Numbered from the stretch's first letter, positions 1 to 5,884 are shown. The stretch is DNA of 7,391 nt from Candidatus Pygmaiobacter gallistercoris (GCA_019113125.1 DXIA01000054.1:1-7391); one strand, 5' to 3'. Notes: generated by a model not told the origin, from the letters alone. Made by a program: numbers and translations.

Positions 1-166
1 AGCTGTTGATCAGTCCCGCTCCCGCAAGCTTTCCCATGATCTTCAGCGCAAACCGCAGCGAAACGCACATCTCTTTGCTGATACTTCCCGCATCCATCCG
101 TCTGTCCGCCTTGGCGAGGCAGAAGACGATCCGCATTGCATAGTCGGTCTCCTGAGTGAGATACAT
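1..166 (-). CDS. Rrf2-family transcriptional regulator, N-terminal part (cut by the window edge)
   Basis: The first 55 codons are visible and the rest lies beyond position 1. The protein opens MYLTQETDYAMRIVFCLAKA, the classic start of Rrf2 proteins (IscR, NsrR, CymR and relatives). It continues through SISKEMCVSLRFALKIMGKL (residues 28-47) and AGAGLINS, which matches the winged helix-turn-helix: a scaffold helix, a turn, then a recognition helix ending in the usual K-L-x-x-A-G-L. The family consists of dimeric cytoplasmic DNA-binding regulators. Many carry a [2Fe-2S] cluster on three cysteines in the C-terminal half, which is outside this window, so I cannot tell whether this one senses iron-sulfur status, NO, redox or cysteine. 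The ATG at 164-166 is preceded by GGGGAGG at good spacing (171-180). A strong promoter and a palindromic operator lie just upstream, suggesting autoregulation. The family call is firm; the ligand and targets are unknown. Confidence 0.9.
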   Translation of the reverse strand, partial: MYLTQETDYAMRIVFCLAKADRRMDAGSISKEMCVSLRFALKIMGKLAGAGLINS

Positions 167-188
167 CAGTGACCTCCCCTCTCATCCC

Positions 189-215
189 TAAAATATACCT
201 GTTTTGTATATTTTA
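189..215 (-). promoter_or_regulatory. Inverted repeat, probable operator of the Rrf2-family gene
   Basis: Perfect 10-bp arms, TAAAATATAC (189-198) and GTATATTTTA (206-215), are separated by 7 bases. The total of 27 bp suits a dimeric winged-helix regulator. The element begins next to the -10 box and covers the expected transcription start (about 209), so a bound protein would block initiation. Rrf2 proteins commonly repress their own genes from such sites. The repeat is seen directly; the binding protein is inferred. As an RNA hairpin it is all A-U near the loop and has no U-tract, so it is not a good terminator. Confidence 0.65.
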
Positions 216-243
216 AGTATAGCACAGCCGGACAAAATGTCAA
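216..243 (-). promoter_or_regulatory. Sigma-A promoter of the Rrf2-family gene
   Basis: On the minus strand, a consensus -35 TTGACA (238-243) is followed by a 16-bp spacer and TATACT (216-221). The spacer ends in TGC, giving an extended -10 (TGN-TATACT). Transcription should start near 209, leaving a leader of about 43 nt before the ATG at 166. The -35 box begins only a few bases past the stop codon of the preceding gene (248-250). Confidence 0.8.
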
Positions 244-247
244 GAAT

Positions 248-616
248 TCATCCGGATTCCTCCTGTCGAAAGTAGTACATCGCCGGCAGAGTGAGCAGAA
301 ACCAATACAGGCTGTACTGCGGGCAGATTTGACCGAGCAGATTCAGCGGCTGGTTGGTGTAGTCCCAGACCTTCCATCCCAGCCAGAGATTGACCACAAT
401 ACCGACGATGAGCTCGATCCCCGTCACCACGGCGGCACCCGCAGCCGCCTGTACCAGCAGACTGCGCCCCTGCATCTGCCGGCTAACCAGGAAAAGGGTG
501 AGCAGGCAGACTCCACCGGCAAGCGCCATGCTCCAATGGCTGCGTCCCCGGCACACCACCTCGATCGAGGTGTACCCCACCGCCCCGAACAGAAAAATTT
601 CAATTTTGCGTCTCAT
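248..616 (-). CDS. Small membrane protein of the PF06541 (putative ABC transporter type IV/CmpB) family
   Basis: A 122-residue, very hydrophobic protein with about four membrane segments (roughly residues 5-21, 29-45, 53-80 and 101-116). The conserved stretches I recognise are CRGRSHWSM (22-30), the intramembrane TGIELIVGIVVNLWLG (65-80), then WKVWDYTNQPLNLLGQIC (81-98) and a closing SLYWFLL. These are hallmarks of a family common in Firmicutes and labelled 'putative ABC transporter permease'. No ATPase or binding protein is nearby, so the transporter label rests on family naming only; the function is unknown. The start is uncertain: GTG at 623-625, ATG at 620-622 and ATG at 614-616 are all in frame. 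I prefer 616 because GGTGAT, matching the 16S 3' end, lies 8 nt before it. No clear promoter is visible in the 50-base gap after the rpoD terminator, so expression may depend on read-through. Confidence 0.8.
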   Translation of the reverse strand: MRRKIEIFLFGAVGYTSIEVVCRGRSHWSMALAGGVCLLTLFLVSRQMQGRSLLVQAAAGAAVVTGIELIVGIVVNLWLGWKVWDYTNQPLNLLGQICPQYSLYWFLLTLPAMYYFRQEESG

Positions 617-669
617 CTCCATCACCCGGATTAGTTTGTCCGCCGGGCGGGGAAAATATCAAAAGCGGC

Positions 670-708
670 AAAAAAAGACGCCGCCGCATGTTGAAATGCG
701 ATGGCGTC
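670..708 (-). terminator. Rho-independent terminator after rpoD
   Basis: The minus-strand RNA forms GACGCC pairing with GGCGUC (6 bp), a 2x2 internal loop, then CGCAU pairing with AUGCG (5 bp), closed by a 6-nt loop and followed directly by seven U residues (670-676). It begins 14 bases past the rpoD stop codon and would end the dgt-dnaG-rpoD transcript. Confidence 0.88.
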
Positions 709-722
709 CTTCTGCGTTGCAA

Positions 723-1802
723 TCAGTCCAGGAAATCCCGCAGTTTCTTCGAACGGCTGGGGTGCCGCAGTTTCCGCAGCGCCTTTGCCTCGATCTGGCG
801 GATCCGCTCACGGGTCACGTTGAACTCCTTGCCGACCTCCTCGAGGGTGCGGGGACGTCCGTCCTCGAGGCCAAACCGCAGCCGCAGGACCTTTTCTTCC
901 CGCGGAGTGAGGGTCTTGAGCACATCCGACAGCTGCTCCTTGAGCAGGGTGTGGCTTGCCGCCTCGGCCGGAACCGGCGCGTCCTCGTCGGGGATGAAGT
1001 CGCCCAGATGGCTGTCCTCCTCCTCACCGATCGGGGTCTCGAGGCTGACCGGCTCCTGCGCGACCCGCATGATCTCCCGCACCTTGTCCACCGGCATGTC
1101 CAGCTCGGCGCTGATCTCCTCGGCGGTGGGCTCGTGGCCGTTGCGGTGGAGCAGCTGACTCGAGACCTTCTTTACCTTGTTGATCGTCTCGACCATATGC
1201 ACCGGAATCCGGATGGTGCGGGCCTGGTCCGCGATAGCGCGGGTGATTGCCTGCCGGATCCACCAGGTCGCATAGGTGGAGAACTTGAATCCCTTGGTGT
1301 GGTCGAACTTCTCGACCGCCTTGATCAGACCGAGGTTGCCCTCCTGAATCAGATCGAGGAACTGCATGCCCCGTCCGACATACCGCTTTGCAATCGAGAC
1401 GACCAGCCGCAGGTTTGCCTCGGCAAGCCGCTGTTTTGCCTTCTCATCCCCCTGCAGAATCCGCTCGGCCAGTTCGACCTCCTCGTCCGGGGTCAGCAGC
1501 GGGACCCGGCCGATCTCCTTTAAGTATACCTTGACCGGGTCGTCGATCGCGACGCCCTCGGCAGCCAGCGCACCCTCAAACGCATCGGTGTTCTCCTCGG
1601 TGAGCTTGAACTCCTCGATCTCGGGATCCGGCTCGTCCACCACCTCAATGTTATGGGCATCCAGCGTCTCATAGAGTTTGTCGATCTGGTCAACGTCAAA
1701 TCCGACCTCTTCCATCACATCGCTGATCTCCTTGGTGGTCAGCTTGCCGTTCTTTTTTCCGGTCTCGATCAGATCCTTGAGCGTGCTTTTCTTGTCTGCC
1801 AT
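723..1802 (-). CDS. rpoD: RNA polymerase primary sigma factor (SigA/RpoD)
   Basis: A 359-residue housekeeping sigma factor, about the usual length for Firmicutes SigA, which lacks the long insert of the E. coli protein. It directs core RNA polymerase to -10/-35 promoters. An acidic region 1.1-like segment spans about 1-75. Region 1.2 starts at [11 protein letters not shown] (88-98). Region 2 follows, with [16 protein letters not shown] (130-145), [19 protein letters not shown] (149-167) and the -10-binding and melting segment [14 protein letters not shown] (173-186). Region 3 contains [13 protein letters not shown] (197-209). Region 4 has [15 protein letters not shown] (298-312) and the -35-binding helix-turn-helix [20 protein letters not shown] (319-338). 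The ATG at 1800-1802 has AAAGGGGAA (1811-1819) upstream. It lies 82 bases after dnaG and is co-oriented with dgt and dnaG, as in many clostridia. A terminator follows at 670-708. No key residue is missing. Confidence 0.98.
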   Translation of the reverse strand: MADKKSTLKDLIETGKKNGKLTTKEISDVMEEVGFDVDQIDKLYETLDAHNIEVVDEPDPEIEEFKLTEENTDAFEGALAAEGVAIDDPVKVYLKEIGRVPLLTPDEEVELAERILQGDEKAKQRLAEANLRLVVSIAKRYVGRGMQFLDLIQEGNLGLIKAVEKFDHTKGFKFSTYATWWIRQAITRAIADQARTIRIPVHMVETINKVKKVSSQLLHRNGHEPTAEEISAELDMPVDKVREIMRVAQEPVSLETPIGEEEDSHLGDFIPDEDAPVPAEAASHTLLKEQLSDVLKTLTPREEKVLRLRFGLEDGRPRTLEEVGKEFNVTRERIRQIEAKALRKLRHPSRSKKLRDFLD

Positions 1803-1825
1803 TTTTTATATTCCCCTTTGATCAT

Positions 1826-1852
1826 CCGCCGAGAACCACCCCGGCGGTTTTT
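1826..1852 (+). other. GC-rich hairpin between dnaG and rpoD
   Basis: CCGCCG (1826-1831) and CGGCGG (1842-1847) form a perfect 6-bp stem around a 10-base loop. On the plus strand it is followed by TTTTT (1848-1852), so it has the shape of a weak terminator for antisense transcription. In the sense (minus) RNA the stem is preceded by A residues and has no U-tract after it, so it should not stop the operon transcript. There it sits just ahead of the rpoD ribosome binding site and could affect mRNA stability or processing. The hairpin is seen directly; a role is conjecture. Confidence 0.45.
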
Positions 1853-1884
1853 GGTGTTATCCTTTTGCTTTCGACTGCGCCGAC

Positions 1885-3639
1885 TCAGCGCCGCTTTTCC
1901 CGCAGCTTTTTGAGATAATCCTCGAGCTGTTCGCCCGACATCTGAGCGGCCTCGAGCGATTTCGGCACGCTGTCCTCCAGTCGTTCCAGATAGAGGTCAA
2001 CATCCTGTTCGGTAAATCCGACATCGTAGTTCTGAGCAAGAATCCGGGAGAGCAGTGCGATGGTGCTCTCCGGCAGTTCTCCCGACAGCTGGGAGAGCTC
2101 GATCGCATCGCCCTGCGCATGCTTTTGGAGCAGCAGCCGGTAAACCTCGGCCATTTCCGGGGCAATAAACTGCTCCGGCGTGACCCGCTGCGCGATCTTT
2201 TCCAGCATCTGCGGTTCCCGGATCGCCGCCGCCATCAACTGCTGCTCGGCGAAGGCAACCCCGAGCGCCTTCTGCCCTCCCTGGGTATAGGGCACCTTGA
2301 TTTGGGAGGCGATGCCCTCCTGCATCAGCTCCTTCTCCCTTTCCCTCTTTGCCTTTCGGTCTCGGGCCCGCACCTGAGACTCCAGCTGGGTGAGTACCGC
2401 CTTTTTCTCCACATTGGTCTCCTCGGCGATCCGTCCGGCATAGACATCCCGTTCGGTCGGGGTGATCCTGCCGGCGAGAATGCCGATCGCATCCTTGAGA
2501 TAACCGACCTGTCCGTCCGGCTTGGTCAGATCATACTTTGCCTTGGCCCGCGCGAGCTCGTACTCGATCGCATTGCTGCAGCCGTCCAGCAGCATCCGGA
2601 ACCGGTCCGGCCCATACTTCTTAATAAATTCGTCGGGATCCTTCGCTCCCTGCACCGTCAGGATCGAGACCTTCATCGGCTCGTTTGCGAGCAGCCCGAT
2701 CGCGCGGCGGGTCGCCTTCTGCCCCGCCTCGTCACTGTCATAGCTGAGCACCAGCTCATCGGCATAGTTCGAGAGCAGCCGCGCCTGTTCCGGCGTAAAG
2801 GCGGTGCCCAGCGGCGCCACTGCGGTGTCAAATCCTGCCTGGTGCAGCGCGATCGCATCCATATATCCCTCACAGAGGATATACCGCCGGCTTTTGGACT
2901 TCTTTGCGAAGTTCAGCGCGAACATGTTGCGGCTCTTCTTGAAAACCGGGGTGTCCCCGCTGTTGAGGTATTTCGGACCGCCCTCTTCCCCCATTCTCCG
3001 GCCGCCAAAGGCGATGACATTGCCCCGCAGGTCGATGATCGGGAACATGACCCGCCCATGGAAAAAGTCATAGGTTCCGCCCCGCTGCCCCCGCTTGATG
3101 ATGCCGCCCGCCAGCATCTCCTCCTCGGTGTAGCCCAATTTTTTCAGGTACTCTCTGGTCGTGTAGTAACCGTCGGGGGAATATCCCAGCCCGAAATGGC
3201 GAATGGTGGCGTCAGAGAGCGCCCGTCCCCGCAGATACCCGCGGGCCTGCCGCCCCTCATCGGTGTTCAGCTGGGCGGCAAAAAAGCGGGCCGTGTCCTT
3301 ATTCATCTCCAGAATCCGCCGTTTTATTTTTCCCGCATCGTCCCGCTCATCCGGCATCGGCATCCCAGCGCGGGAGGCGAGAAAACGCACCGCCTCTATG
3401 TAATCGAGATTATTGATCTTCCGCACGAAGGTGATCGCGTCCCCACCGGCCCCGCAGCCAAAGCAGTAAAAGCTGGAATTTTCGGGGTAGACCACAAACG
3501 AAGCGGTTTTCTCACTGTGAAAGGGGCACAGGCCGGTATAGGTTCGCCCGCGCCGGCGCAGCTGTACATAGCCGCTCACCAGCTCAATGATGTCGGTGCG
3601 CTGAGAGAGTTCCTGCAGATAATCCTGTGAAATGGCCAT
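1885..3639 (-). CDS. dnaG: DNA primase
   Basis: A 584-residue bacterial primase, which makes the RNA primers for replication at the fork with the DnaB/DnaC-type helicase. The N-terminal CHC2 zinc finger has ligands C38, H41, C59 and C62 (TGLCPFHSEKTASF ... YCFGCGAGG). The RNA polymerase core includes GRVMFPIIDLRGNVIAFGGR (195-214) and the YLNSGDTPVFKK motif (224-235). The TOPRIM domain carries the metal-binding acidic residues: ILCEGYMDAIAL (254-265, E257), LSYDSDEAGQKA (298-309, D301/D303) and KDPDEFIKKYG (333-343). The C-terminal part, about 440-584, fits the helicase-binding domain, with AEQQLMAAAIREPQML (464-479) resembling a DnaB N-terminal-like fold. The length is normal and there is no frameshift. 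AGGAGG (3647-3652) sits 7 bases before the ATG. The gene starts 21 bases after the dgt stop, so it is probably co-transcribed with dgt and rpoD. Confidence 0.98.
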   Translation of the reverse strand: MAISQDYLQELSQRTDIIELVSGYVQLRRRGRTYTGLCPFHSEKTASFVVYPENSSFYCFGCGAGGDAITFVRKINNLDYIEAVRFLASRAGMPMPDERDDAGKIKRRILEMNKDTARFFAAQLNTDEGRQARGYLRGRALSDATIRHFGLGYSPDGYYTTREYLKKLGYTEEEMLAGGIIKRGQRGGTYDFFHGRVMFPIIDLRGNVIAFGGRRMGEEGGPKYLNSGDTPVFKKSRNMFALNFAKKSKSRRYILCEGYMDAIALHQAGFDTAVAPLGTAFTPEQARLLSNYADELVLSYDSDEAGQKATRRAIGLLANEPMKVSILTVQGAKDPDEFIKKYGPDRFRMLLDGCSNAIEYELARAKAKYDLTKPDGQVGYLKDAIGILAGRITPTERDVYAGRIAEETNVEKKAVLTQLESQVRARDRKAKREREKELMQEGIASQIKVPYTQGGQKALGVAFAEQQLMAAAIREPQMLEKIAQRVTPEQFIAPEMAEVYRLLLQKHAQGDAIELSQLSGELPESTIALLSRILAQNYDVGFTEQDVDLYLERLEDSVPKSLEAAQMSGEQLEDYLKKLREKRR

Positions 3640-3660
3640 CCCGTCCCCTCCTTCCCCGTC

Positions 3661-4665
3661 TCAGTACTGCAGCGACCAGCCACGCGGGACAAACAAGTTC
3701 TCAAAGGTGCGGATGGCGAACTCATCGCTCATTCCCGAGATGTAATCGGTCACCGCCCGGTCGGGGCCCTCTTCGGCGAAGATCTGTTGGAACTGCCCCG
3801 GCATCCGGTTGGGATGTTTTTTAAAGTAAAGGTAGAGCTCCTCGATCAGCTTGTCGACCTTCTTCTCCTCCTTCTTGGCACGCTTGTCCACATAGACAGT
3901 CGCGTACATGAAGTCGTGAAGTGCCTCGTACTGCTGATAGACCTCATCATCCATCCGCAGCACCCCATCAGTACTGTTCTCAACCAGCGAGGTGATGAGG
4001 GAGGTGATCCGACGGCTCTTGGTCGCACCGAGCACCCGCACCGCCTCCCGCGGAAGATCCTGTTGATGCAGCACCCCGGCGGTCACCGCGTCCTCGATGT
4101 CATGGTTGATATAGGCGATGTGATCGGCGTATTTGACGATCTGCCCCTCCAGCGTGAATGCCTCCGGCCCCTTGGTGTGACAGACAATGCCGTTGAGCAC
4201 CTCCTTGCAGAGGTTGAGGCCATCGGGGTATTTTTCCAGTTTCTCCACCACCCGAACGCTCTGCAGATAATGGGCAAAACCGCCGGGACAAAGCCCGTTG
4301 AGCACCCGCTCACCCGCATGCCCGAACGGCGTGTGGCCCAGATCATGGCCCAGCGCAATCGCCTCGGTCAGATCCTCGTTGAGCCGCAGTGCCCGGGCAA
4401 TGGTCCGGGCGATCTGCGCAACCTCCAGCGTGTGGGTCAGTCGGGTGCGGTAATGATCTCCCTCCGGCGCGAGAAAGACCTGGGTCTTCTGTTTCAGCCG
4501 GCGAAAACTCTTGCAGTGGATGATCCGGTCCCGGTCCCGCTGAAAACAGGTGCGCATCGGACAGGGCTCTTCCGGCCTTGTCCGCCCGACGCTGTTTTCC
4601 GACAGACGAGCATAGGGGGACAGGGTCATCCGCTCGATCTCACAGGTTCGCTCCCGAACCGTCAT
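3661..4665 (-). CDS. dgt: dGTPase-like deoxynucleotide triphosphohydrolase (HD domain)
   Basis: A 334-residue protein of the Dgt/SAMHD1-type HD family, which cleaves dNTPs to deoxynucleoside plus triphosphate in the cytoplasm and tunes the precursor pool for replication. The expected metal ligands are present: H78 (RLTHTLEV), H107-D108 (ALGHDLGHTPFGHAGE) and D181 (VKYADHIAYINHDIEDA). Other family blocks are FQRDRDRIIHCKSFRRLKQKTQV (41-63) and APEGDHYRTRLTHTLEVAQIARTIARALRLNEDLTEAIA. The reading frame stays open 21 codons further up, but I chose the ATG at 4663-4665. It gives the usual family opening MTVRERTCEIERMTLSPYA and has GGAGG (4674-4678) 8 bases ahead, whereas the longer form would start inside AT-rich promoter-like DNA. 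It is probably the first gene of the dgt-dnaG-rpoD operon. Substrate preference (dGTP or a broader range) cannot be read from the sequence. Confidence 0.95.
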   Translation of the reverse strand: MTVRERTCEIERMTLSPYARLSENSVGRTRPEEPCPMRTCFQRDRDRIIHCKSFRRLKQKTQVFLAPEGDHYRTRLTHTLEVAQIARTIARALRLNEDLTEAIALGHDLGHTPFGHAGERVLNGLCPGGFAHYLQSVRVVEKLEKYPDGLNLCKEVLNGIVCHTKGPEAFTLEGQIVKYADHIAYINHDIEDAVTAGVLHQQDLPREAVRVLGATKSRRITSLITSLVENSTDGVLRMDDEVYQQYEALHDFMYATVYVDKRAKKEEKKVDKLIEELYLYFKKHPNRMPGQFQQIFAEEGPDRAVTDYISGMSDEFAIRTFENLFVPRGWSLQY

Positions 4666-4702
4666 CCCGGCCACCTCCGTCAAAAGCGAATTTTGGGTTC
4701 TA

Positions 4703-4731
4703 TTTATACTATACGCCGTTTTTTGCAAAAA
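4703..4731 (-). promoter_or_regulatory. Probable weak promoter region of the dgt-dnaG-rpoD operon
   Basis: The gap between the YigZ-family gene and dgt (4666-4776) is strikingly AT-rich against its GC-rich surroundings. On the minus strand it contains overlapping -10-like hexamers TATAGT (4708-4713) and TATAAA (4703-4708). No good -35 lies at 16-18 bp; the closest is TTTTTG (4726-4731), 17 bp from TATAAA. A perfect palindrome TTTTTGCAAAAA (4720-4731) overlaps that position and might be a regulator site. I see no terminator for the YigZ-family gene here, so transcription from upstream may also enter dgt. Confidence 0.4.
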
Positions 4732-4776
4732 CCCTTTTCTTTCACAAAAATTTCTGTAAAATTTTCGCTCTCCACC

Positions 4777-5397
4777 TCAAAACGGGGCGTAATAGGGATC
4801 GGATAGCTGAAGGTGCAGCTTGCCGCGACAGAGCTCGGACAGCTGATTCAGCAGCGGCTGCTCCGTCCCCTCAAGCAGGGTCAGGCAGAGGGTCACCTGA
4901 TCCGCAAACCGGGTATCCCGCACCTTGGCGCCCGCCCCGGCAGCCAGCCGTCCCGCCTGCTCATAGAGCGGATAGGGCAGCAACAGATCGAGATCCACAC
5001 AGGGCTGCACCGTCACCCGCTGTGCTCGTTCCAGTGCCGCCTGCGCCGCACTGGTGTAGGCCCGCACCAATCCCCCGGTGCCCAGCAGCGTACCGCCAAA
5101 ATAGCGGGTCACCACCACGATCAGATCGGTCAGACCGGAATGGCGCAGCACCTCGAGTACCGGCAGGCCGGCCGTCTTCTGCGGCTCGCCGTCGTCAGAA
5201 TACCGCGTCCGGCTGTCCTGACGCAGCAGATAAGCGTAGACATTGTGGTTCGCAGTGCGGTGTTCACTGCGGACCGACTCGAGAAATCGCAGCGCGGCCT
5301 CCTCGCTGTCCGCAAAGGAGGCGGACGCGATGAACTCGCTCTTCTTCTCCACAATGGTGGCACTGGCCACCCCGCGGATTGTCGTATACCCCTCCAT
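4777..5397 (-). CDS. yigZ: YigZ/IMPACT-family protein (UPF0029 plus DUF1949 domains)
   Basis: A 206-residue protein of the conserved YigZ/YvyE family, related to eukaryotic IMPACT. The N-terminal UPF0029 domain shows KKSEFIA (18-24), NHNVYAYLLR (50-59), RYSDDGEPQKTAGLPVLEVL (65-84) and the signature VVVTRYFGGTLLGTGGLVRAY (94-114). The remaining part, about 130-206, matches in place and size the ferredoxin-like DUF1949 domain. IMPACT modulates Gcn1/Gcn2 translation control in eukaryotes. The bacterial role is unsettled, and nucleic acid or ribosome binding is only suggested from structure. The length is typical. The ATG at 5395-5397 has an AAGGGGG site about 6 bases upstream. The gene starts 28 bases after the rpmE terminator and no promoter fits between, so expression may come from terminator read-through. 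Sharing a transcript with rpmE would fit a translation-related role, but that is inference. Confidence 0.93.
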   Translation of the reverse strand: MEGYTTIRGVASATIVEKKSEFIASASFADSEEAALRFLESVRSEHRTANHNVYAYLLRQDSRTRYSDDGEPQKTAGLPVLEVLRHSGLTDLIVVVTRYFGGTLLGTGGLVRAYTSAAQAALERAQRVTVQPCVDLDLLLPYPLYEQAGRLAAGAGAKVRDTRFADQVTLCLTLLEGTEQPLLNQLSELCRGKLHLQLSDPYYAPF

Positions 5398-5425
5398 GCC
5401 GCGCCCCCTTCTGCGAAAACCGGGT

Positions 5426-5460
5426 AAAAAAGCAACCTTGCCGCAGATGTGGCAAGGTTG
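5426..5460 (-). terminator. Rho-independent terminator after rpmE
   Basis: A perfect 10-bp stem, CAACCUUGCC with GGCAAGGUUG, and an 8-nt loop are followed after one C by six U residues (5426-5431) on the minus strand. It lies 15 bases past the rpmE stop codon and 28 bases before the YigZ-family start codon. Confidence 0.93.
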
Positions 5461-5475
5461 TTTTCAGTTATCAGC

Positions 5476-5679
5476 TCAGTCCTTGATGCCGAAACGCTTT
5501 TTAAAGCGATCGACCCGTCCGCCGGAATCAACCAGCTTCTGCTTGCCGGTGTAGAAGGGGTGGCACTTGGAGCACACCTCAACACGGATCTCCGGTTTCG
5601 TGGAGCGGGTGTGGATCACCTCGCCGCAGGCGCAGGTAATCACGCAATCCACATACTTGGGATGGATACCTTCCTTCAT
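5476..5679 (-). CDS. rpmE: 50S ribosomal protein L31 (zinc-binding form)
   Basis: A 67-residue L31, the protein that bridges the large subunit towards the small-subunit head in the bacterial ribosome. It opens [19 protein letters not shown] and ends [28 protein letters not shown], both diagnostic. Cysteines at 16, 18, 36 and 39 (CAC ... CSKC) form the zinc ribbon of the 'C+' class; C12 is an extra cysteine. In bacteria that also have a zinc-free paralogue, the C+ form is replaced during zinc shortage; no second copy is seen here. The ATG at 5677-5679 is preceded by GAGGTGA (5686-5692). The gene has its own promoter (5791-5819), a foldable leader and a strong terminator, so it is mainly monocistronic, with possible read-through into the YigZ-family gene. 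Confidence 0.97.
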   Translation of the reverse strand: MKEGIHPKYVDCVITCACGEVIHTRSTKPEIRVEVCSKCHPFYTGKQKLVDSGGRVDRFKKRFGIKD

Positions 5680-5692
5680 CTTCGTTCACCTC

Positions 5693-5786
5693 ACTCTGGT
5701 TCTGACTATTAGCGCATGTTATTTGGCATACGCAGCATCACAACCTGATTGTACCGGAGTCTTGGCACCGGAATACACGATTGCTG
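5693..5786 (-). promoter_or_regulatory. Structured rpmE 5' leader, possible L31 autoregulatory element
   Basis: About 100 nt separate the predicted transcription start (near 5784) from the start codon. A closing stem can form between CAGCA at the RNA 5' end (5782-5786) and UGCUG (5733-5737), extended past a bulged A by UC/GA and G-U pairs. It encloses a GC-rich stretch able to form GUGCC/GGUAC or CCGG/CCGG. A second hairpin follows directly: GCGUAUG (5727-5733) with CAUGCGC (5712-5718), 7 bp with one wobble and an 8-nt loop. Leaders controlling L31 synthesis are known in several bacterial phyla, including Firmicutes. I cannot confirm a match to any published consensus by eye. Confidence 0.5.
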
Positions 5787-5790
5787 TAAT

Positions 5791-5819
5791 AGTTTAGCAC
5801 AACAGGCGAAAAAATGCAA
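5791..5819 (-). promoter_or_regulatory. Sigma-A promoter of rpmE
   Basis: On the minus strand, TTGCAT (5814-5819) is followed by exactly 17 bp and TAAACT (5791-5796), with TGC just ahead of the -10 box (extended -10). Transcription should begin near 5784. The promoter lies in an AT-rich stretch after the terminator of the phosphoglucomutase gene, so rpmE can be transcribed independently. Confidence 0.8.
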
Positions 5820-5852
5820 CTGTTTTTTGTATTGTCGCCGCATGTTTCCCCT

Positions 5853-5884
5853 AAAACGGAAAGGGCGCCCTGTGCGCCCTTTCC
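5853..5884 (-). terminator. Rho-independent terminator after the phosphoglucomutase gene
   Basis: A perfect 11-bp stem, GGAAAGGGCGC with GCGCCCUUUCC, and a 5-nt loop are followed on the minus strand by GUUUU. The U-tract is short (four) but the stem is very stable. It lies 16 bases past the stop codon. Confidence 0.85.

Noticed and set aside
231..241. Short inverted repeat GACAAAATGTC over the -35 region of the Rrf2 promoter, possible second operator or a terminator for the PF06541 gene
   Set aside because: The arms are only 4 bp with a 3-base loop and no U-tract follows; chance is likely.
626..669. A promoter for the PF06541 gene between the rpoD terminator and its start
   Set aside because: Only a weak TTGATA-like -35 with a poor CAAACT-like -10 at 18 bp can be drawn; not strong enough to annotate.
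390..1523. A 377-codon open frame on the plus strand, antisense to rpoD and the PF06541 gene
   Set aside because: It runs across two minus-strand genes and the rpoD terminator, with low-complexity residue composition and no family resemblance; a shadow of real coding DNA.
1772..1827. A short minus-strand frame (ATGATCAAAGGGG...) overlapping the rpoD start, possible leader peptide
   Set aside because: It is about 18 codons, contains the rpoD ribosome binding site and has none of its own; most likely chance.
2119..3630. A 503-codon open frame on the plus strand, antisense to dnaG
   Set aside because: It mirrors the highly conserved dnaG frame; the GC-rich codon bias of dnaG removes stops on the opposite strand. 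It shows no recognisable domain and no good ribosome binding site.
4666..4728. A 21-codon N-terminal extension of dgt starting at 4728
   Set aside because: The extension runs through the AT-rich -10-like region, has no ribosome binding site, and is not part of the family's usual N-terminus; the ATG at 4665 has GGAGG at ideal spacing.
3787..4806. A 339-codon open frame on the plus strand, antisense to dgt
   Set aside because: It opposes the conserved HD-domain gene and lacks protein-like features; explained by codon bias.
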